This document shows positions 25,183-28,835 of a DNA stretch of 28,835 nucleotides, piece after piece. The notes under the pieces were generated by a model. The model worked only from the letters and a program-made list of their open reading frames with translations, ran no database searches and was not told the DNA's origin. The DNA is taken from assembly GCA_030151865.1 (NCBI GenBank), contig JASLCK010000112.1, forward strand, positions 1 through 28,835, read 5' to 3'. The DNA comes from Rhodospirillaceae bacterium (lineage in GTDB: Bacteria > Pseudomonadota > Alphaproteobacteria > Rhodospirillales > Magnetospirillaceae). Position numbers and translations under genes: made by a program. Numbering within the stretch: the stretch's first letter is position 1; each line of letters begins with the position of its first letter.

Positions 25183-25374
25183 TCACTCCCGTGGCGGAGC
25201 GTCCTTATCCTGTTCTTGCTGTTGCAGGGCCGCTTTACGCTGCTTGCCTTTCTTGCGGGCGAAGGCCAGCCATTGCTTCAATTGCCCCATACTGGGACGG
25301 CGGCGCAATTCGATCTCGCGGGTTTCATGAACAGGACGGATCGGGCGAATGGGGGTGATGGGGGCATCGCTCAT
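25183..25374 (-). CDS. Small basic protein (63 aa), unknown
   Basis: ATG 25374 has AAGGAAG at a suitable distance. The N-terminus is Pro/Ile/Arg-rich (PITPIRPIRPVHE). A Lys/Gln-rich helical C-terminal half follows (FARKKGKQRKAALQQQEQ). There is no membrane segment. The high positive charge would suit nucleic-acid binding, but no family is recognised. It lies between the oxygenase operon and MYG1, all on the same strand. Confidence 0.6.
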   Translation of the reverse strand: MSDAPITPIRPIRPVHETREIELRRRPSMGQLKQWLAFARKKGKQRKAALQQQEQDKDAPPRE

Positions 25375-25452
25375 ACCAAGCTTCCTTCCGCACTTTCGTT
25401 AAGAAGCACGGAAGGAAGGGTATCAGCAGACGGTAAACAGACCCTTACAGCC

Positions 25453-26130
25453 TTACCCCAGACGGATCGGCTGATCGGGGAAGCAAAGCTGATCGCGGTC
25501 GCGCCAGCTGGGATGGACGTAATTGATTTCCAAAAGGCGACGAATCCCAACGATCTTGCGCTGTTCGAAACCGTGCCAGGTGTTGTCGCCGGGAATGAAG
25601 ATCGACCCCGAATTAAAGGCGCTGGACGAGCGTCCCCACCATTTTTTGTCGGCGTCGTAGATATCGGTGCCCCATTCCGCCGCATCCGGCCCGGTGCACA
25701 GATAGATCACCATGGAAAACAGCTTTTCCGGCACATCATGGTGGGGTTCCAGCCAAGCCCCGTTGATGTCTTGGATGTATTCCATCCGCAGATAGCTGCC
25801 TTCGACGGCAAAGCCGCAGGTTTCACCCGATAGCTTGGCGACTTCGGGGCGTTGCAGGGCGGCGGCGAATTCCTGGAGAACCGGAAAATCCTGGCGCAGC
25901 TTGGGCGTGACAAAGGTGCGCAGGTTGTTATCGACGTCGCGCACGCCCCGGCAATCCTCGATCAACAGCGGCATAACCGGCAGGGCGATCAGGTTGAAGG
26001 CCAGGGATTCCGGCAATACATCCACCATGTTCCAATGGCGGTACGGCACTTCATTGCGACGGCAATCCATCAGGGCGCGGCGGAAATGCCGGGCAATGGC
26101 CTCGGCCGAAGGAAAATCGAACAGGCTCAT
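25453..26130 (-). CDS. Putative 2-oxoglutarate/Fe(II)-dependent oxygenase (225 aa)
   Basis: The C-terminal half shows the double-stranded beta-helix metal site: H130-H131-D132 (the HxD motif in LEPHHDVPE), distal H186 in WHGF, and R197/R198 eleven to twelve residues later for 2-oxoglutarate. Between them lies FNSGSIFIPGDNTWH. The substrate cannot be told. It is the last gene of a three-gene run, 29 bases after the second oxygenase-like gene. The two oxygenases share motif order but little obvious sequence, so they are probably distant paralogues acting on related substrates. Confidence 0.72.
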   Translation of the reverse strand: MSLFDFPSAEAIARHFRRALMDCRRNEVPYRHWNMVDVLPESLAFNLIALPVMPLLIEDCRGVRDVDNNLRTFVTPKLRQDFPVLQEFAAALQRPEVAKLSGETCGFAVEGSYLRMEYIQDINGAWLEPHHDVPEKLFSMVIYLCTGPDAAEWGTDIYDADKKWWGRSSSAFNSGSIFIPGDNTWHGFEQRKIVGIRRLLEINYVHPSWRDRDQLCFPDQPIRLG

Positions 26131-26159
26131 GGTCTTAACTCCTTGATGACGGGCCGCGC

Positions 26160-26852
26160 TTATTCGCCGCCGCGCCGCAGCTTGCGGGGCGCCATACCGA
26201 CCAGATCGCGCAGGACCGGGATGGATTTGGCAAAAGCGCTGAGCGAATGGCGCAGATAGGTCTTGCGGGCATAGGCCAAGCTATCGACCCAGCAGAATTG
26301 CAGGCTCATGCGCTGGCCCTTTTGCGGCAAAAAGCCGTGATAGGAATTCTCGCCGACCTTGAACATCAGCATCTTGCCGAATTCAGGCGGGAACTCGAAG
26401 GCCATGTCATCGCGGGAATTGCTGCGCAGAACCCGCAGACGCCCCCGTTCGTAAGGCCATTCCGGGCTGAAGCCCAAGATCACGGTCATGATCTTGTGGC
26501 GGCTGTCGGGGTGGGCATAGCCTTCGTTATAATGGCCGCTGGTGTTGCCCATCATGACGATGGTGGGATAATAGGGCGACAGGTCGATGGAGAACTTTTC
26601 CTCCACCAGCTTGCGAAAGCGCGGGTTCAGCAGGTCTTGCAACACCGCGTCGAACTTCGGCCCGTAATTCAGGTTGGGAATGCCATAGGTGCCCCGATAC
26701 GGGATCTTGGGGGCATCGGCCAGCACAGCGTCCTTGTGAGACAACGGCATGGCCTGATCGACATAGGCGTAATCGTAAGGGTCGCGCCGCAAACCGGCGG
26801 TGCGGATGGCATCTTCGTCCAGGACGTTGAAAACCGGATCGGAAGCGGTCAT
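26160..26852 (-). CDS. Putative 2-oxoglutarate/Fe(II)-dependent oxygenase (230 aa)
   Basis: ATG 26852 (MTASDPVF) is chosen because it follows AAGGAG and lies 22 bases after the upstream stop; the longer frame would overlap the upstream gene. The metal-site candidates are H114-P115-D116 in GYAHPDS, distal H172 in YHGF, and R181 nine residues later, with FGKMLMFKVGENSYHGF as the distal strand. The N-terminal third is not recognised. Position suggests it acts with the RidA-fold protein upstream and the oxygenase downstream. Confidence 0.72.
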   Translation of the reverse strand: MTASDPVFNVLDEDAIRTAGLRRDPYDYAYVDQAMPLSHKDAVLADAPKIPYRGTYGIPNLNYGPKFDAVLQDLLNPRFRKLVEEKFSIDLSPYYPTIVMMGNTSGHYNEGYAHPDSRHKIMTVILGFSPEWPYERGRLRVLRSNSRDDMAFEFPPEFGKMLMFKVGENSYHGFLPQKGQRMSLQFCWVDSLAYARKTYLRHSLSAFAKSIPVLRDLVGMAPRKLRRGGE

Positions 26853-26874
26853 GTCCGGAAGCTCCTTCTGGGTA

Positions 26875-28038
26875 TCAGAATGCAAGAAAATCAGGATGGC
26901 CCTTGCCATCGATGGCGACGCCTTCAATCTCGACCAGCCAACCGGGGCGGCAGACGGGGGCGCGCACCATTAGGCGCGGCGTGGCGGCAAGGCCGCTGGC
27001 GGCCAACACCGCCTCGACCGCCGGGGCATCGACGGGGTCGCGCAGATAGACCAGCAACAGCCGCATATCGGTCAGATCGGCCCGGCTGGCCGACAGCAGC
27101 GCCCGGACATTTTCCACGGCCCGTTCGGTCTGGCGGGCAGCATCGCCGACATGCAGGATGCGCCCCTGGTTATCGATGCTGGCAGTTCCCGAAATGTAAA
27201 GATGGCGGCGGTCGCCAAAGGTGACCGAACGGCCGCGTTCGAACGTCACGCCATATTCGACGGTGGGGTTCATATGGGTCGGGGCCGACATGCCCTGGCT
27301 CTGGCCGGGCTTCAGCCCCTGGATGGTCAGGGCGTCCATCATCAACAGATTGTTATGGTCGGATGTCCGCCCCTCGATCCCGGTGCTGGCGGGAAAGCCG
27401 GTCTCGACACTGACGCCGTGACGGTCGAACAGCGCGTTGCGGGCCTGACTGACGCCCTGGTAATGGCGGTCGATGTCATGGATGAACAGCCAGGTCCGCA
27501 CCACATCCGACAAAGCCAGATCATCGCTGAGCAGACCCAGCCCGGACGCCCCCATCAGGGCATCGGTCTGCCATCCTTCATCCCCCTTGCTGGCCGACAG
27601 CAGGTGCTTGAAATAGACGAAGCGATAGCCGGGCGTTTCCACCGATACCGCCCGGCCTTGCGGCTGCACGCCCTGCAACGGCAGCAACTGGCGGCGCACT
27701 GGCATGCCCTTGCGCTCGACATGATAGGCGGCCATGCCGATCTTGGCCCCGACGGGCGGCTGTTGCAGCACGCTGATGGCGGCACCGGCGGCTTCCAACC
27801 CGCAAAAGGCCGGATGATCGCGCAGCTCTTCTTCCTGATTGGCAGCGTCGGAGACAAAGAAGGTGACGGTCAGGGCTGATCCCTGATCCAGCCCATGACG
27901 GTCCAGCTTGGCGCGATAATCGCTGAAGAGTCCGTCGATCTGATCGCGAAAGCTTCGCCGAGCGCCCGGCTTGGCGACAATAAAGGCTTCACGGGTGGAA
28001 AGTTCATCCCCGCCCCAAACGCTGACCGCGTCGTTCAT
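26875..28038 (-). CDS. Tandem RidA-fold protein related to chorismatases (FkbO/Hyg5/XanB2 type)
   Basis: The C-terminal domain of this 387-aa protein is RidA/YjgF-like, with HLYISGTASID near 278-288, HVGDAARQTERAVENV, and a closing RAPVCRPGWLVEIEG. The last keeps the Arg and Glu of the RidA active site. The middle segment (TWLFIHDIDRHY, ARNALF, FPASTGIEG, APTHMNPTVEYG) follows the pattern of chorismatases, which hydrolyse chorismate to a dihydrobenzoate or hydroxybenzoate. The family is usually about 330-345 aa. Whether chorismate is the substrate is not shown; it may be a related ring acid. AGGA lies five bases before ATG 28038. A CRP/FNR-type box lies 19 bases upstream of the start. Confidence 0.65.
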   Translation of the reverse strand: MNDAVSVWGGDELSTREAFIVAKPGARRSFRDQIDGLFSDYRAKLDRHGLDQGSALTVTFFVSDAANQEEELRDHPAFCGLEAAGAAISVLQQPPVGAKIGMAAYHVERKGMPVRRQLLPLQGVQPQGRAVSVETPGYRFVYFKHLLSASKGDEGWQTDALMGASGLGLLSDDLALSDVVRTWLFIHDIDRHYQGVSQARNALFDRHGVSVETGFPASTGIEGRTSDHNNLLMMDALTIQGLKPGQSQGMSAPTHMNPTVEYGVTFERGRSVTFGDRRHLYISGTASIDNQGRILHVGDAARQTERAVENVRALLSASRADLTDMRLLLVYLRDPVDAPAVEAVLAASGLAATPRLMVRAPVCRPGWLVEIEGVAIDGKGHPDFLAF

Positions 28039-28050
28039 CTTGTCCTGCGC

Positions 28051-28079
28051 ATTTTATTGATCAAAGTCAATTTTCCCAA
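28051..28079 (-). promoter_or_regulatory. CRP/FNR-family box between possible -35 and -10 of the RidA/oxygenase operon
   Basis: On the minus strand, TTGGGA (28079-28074) and TAAAAT (28056-28051) are 17 bases apart. The spacer contains TTGAC-TTTG-ATCAA (28070-28057), an FNR/FixK-type site. A regulator bound there would block polymerase. A caveat is that this promoter would leave a leader of only a few bases, overlapping the AGGA ribosome site. Confidence 0.5.
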
Positions 28080-28102
28080 AACGTTGGAACGATTTTGGAA
28101 AA
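28071..28102. repeat. Imperfect inverted repeat beside the CRP/FNR-type box
   Basis: TTTTCCCAAAA and ATTTTGGAAAA pair with one bulged base around a short GC-containing centre. It directly adjoins the CRP/FNR-type box and may be a second operator in the divergent region. Confidence 0.3.
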
Positions 28103-28250
28103 TCGCGTCAGGACTTACGCCGATCCTCTCCCCTCAACATTGATTGGCGATAAGAAATTTCCAACACGTCCAGAAGGGCTTTTGCCGCACCCGGCTGATC
28201 TTGCAAAATTGCAGGCGCGCCATCCCCCCAAGGCAGGCTATAACCGCGCC

Positions 28251-28835
28251 ATGAAAAGCCCTGCCTCCCACTTGCCCATCGCGGCGGCCTTTGCCTCGCT
28301 CGTCTCGGTTCAGATCGGCGCGGCGTTTGCCAAAACCATCTTTGCCCAGGTGGGGACCGAGGGCATGGCCTCCCTCCGGCTGGGGTTCGCGGCGCTGTTG
28401 CTGGGATTATTTCTGTCGCCCTGGAAATTGCGTCCCGGGCGGCAAGGCTGGGGCGTGCTGCTGGCCTATGGCGCGATCCTGGCCTTGATGAACACGCTGA
28501 TTTACCGCGCCTTTGCCCATATCCCCGTGGGCATCGCCATTTCCATCGAAGTGCTGGGACCGCTGGCCGCCGCCCTGTTCGCCTCGCGCCGCCGCCTGGA
28601 TTTGCTGTGGATTTCCCTGGCGGTCACCGGCTTGGCTCTACTGCCGTTTGGCCTGTTGAATACCGCCATCGACCCGCTGGGCGTGCTGTTCTCGCTGCTG
28701 GCGGCGCTGTTCTGGGGGCTGTATCTGGTGGTGGGCAGCCGCATGGTGCCGTTCGGCGGACGCGGCGTCGCCCTCGGCATGGCCCTGGCCGCGCTGATGG
28801 TGGTGCCGCTGGGCATCCACCAAGCCGGAAGCAAC
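28251..28835 (+). CDS. EamA-family exporter, RhtA-like (3' end outside window)
   Basis: The frame runs open from ATG 28251 to the window end, giving 195 residues. About six membrane helices are visible. The segments GTEGMASLRLGFAALLL, LMNTLIYRAFAHIPVGIAI and EVLGPLAAAL match RhtA, the threonine/homoserine exporter of the EamA family. Full-length RhtA has about 295 residues and ten helices, so roughly a third is missing. The ribosome site is weak (AAGGCAGG, rather far upstream). It is divergent from the RidA/oxygenase operon across 212 bases. Confidence 0.85.
   Translation, partial: MKSPASHLPIAAAFASLVSVQIGAAFAKTIFAQVGTEGMASLRLGFAALLLGLFLSPWKLRPGRQGWGVLLAYGAILALMNTLIYRAFAHIPVGIAISIEVLGPLAAALFASRRRLDLLWISLAVTGLALLPFGLLNTAIDPLGVLFSLLAALFWGLYLVVGSRMVPFGGRGVALGMALAALMVVPLGIHQAGSN

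Overview
The window is chromosomal DNA of an alphaproteobacterium, most likely from the Rhodospirillales (Magnetospirillum-like). The basis is high GC, a DUF1849/EipB protein, many long chemotaxis and c-di-GMP sensors, oxygen-independent HemN, and CRP/FNR-type sites of the TTG-N8-CAA kind. The genus is an inference, since no 16S or other marker is present. I see no rRNA, tRNA, insertion sequence, phage gene or CRISPR array; the long frames opposite real genes are high-GC shadows.

Layout. 1-700: 3' part of a two-domain universal stress protein. 0.9-3.0 kb: membrane sensor histidine kinase, convergent with an AMP-forming acyl-CoA synthetase (3.0-4.7 kb). 4.8-6.8 kb: a small protein, a divergent stand-alone EAL protein, and an unrecognised 175-aa protein. 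7.1-8.7 kb: EipB-like envelope protein convergent with an acetate/succinate-type (SatP) transporter. 8.9-10.7 kb: two-gene ABC-2 exporter. 10.9-13.2 kb: hemN with a TrpD2-like gene. 13.3-15.8 kb: REC-PAS-PAS-GGDEF-EAL protein. 16.0-17.7 kb: sulfur-related genes (TauE/SafE, rhodanese, divergent TusA). 17.7-20.2 kb: DUF2189 membrane protein, and divergent to it a 50-aa membrane peptide plus an unrecognised polytopic membrane protein. 20.2-21.8 kb: ECF sigma, anti-sigma and periplasmic CnrX/Spy-like sensor with overlapping ends. 21.9-24.0 kb: Aer-type PAS chemoreceptor. 24.2-25.4 kb: MYG1 and a small basic protein. 25.4-28.0 kb: three-gene operon of a chorismatase-like tandem RidA-fold protein and two putative 2-oxoglutarate/Fe(II) oxygenases. 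28.25 kb to the end: 5' part of an EamA/RhtA-like exporter.

Common thread. Three palindromic CRP/FNR-type boxes lie in intergenic DNA: before the 50-aa/polytopic membrane pair, before the Aer-like receptor, and before the RidA/oxygenase operon. The first two sit at activating distance from a -10-like hexamer. The third lies between a possible -35 and -10, where repression would be expected. With HemN, an energy-taxis-type receptor and two c-di-GMP enzymes, this suggests an organism that adjusts to oxygen or redox state. The least understood parts are the RidA/oxygenase operon and the membrane pair at 18.8-20.2 kb.
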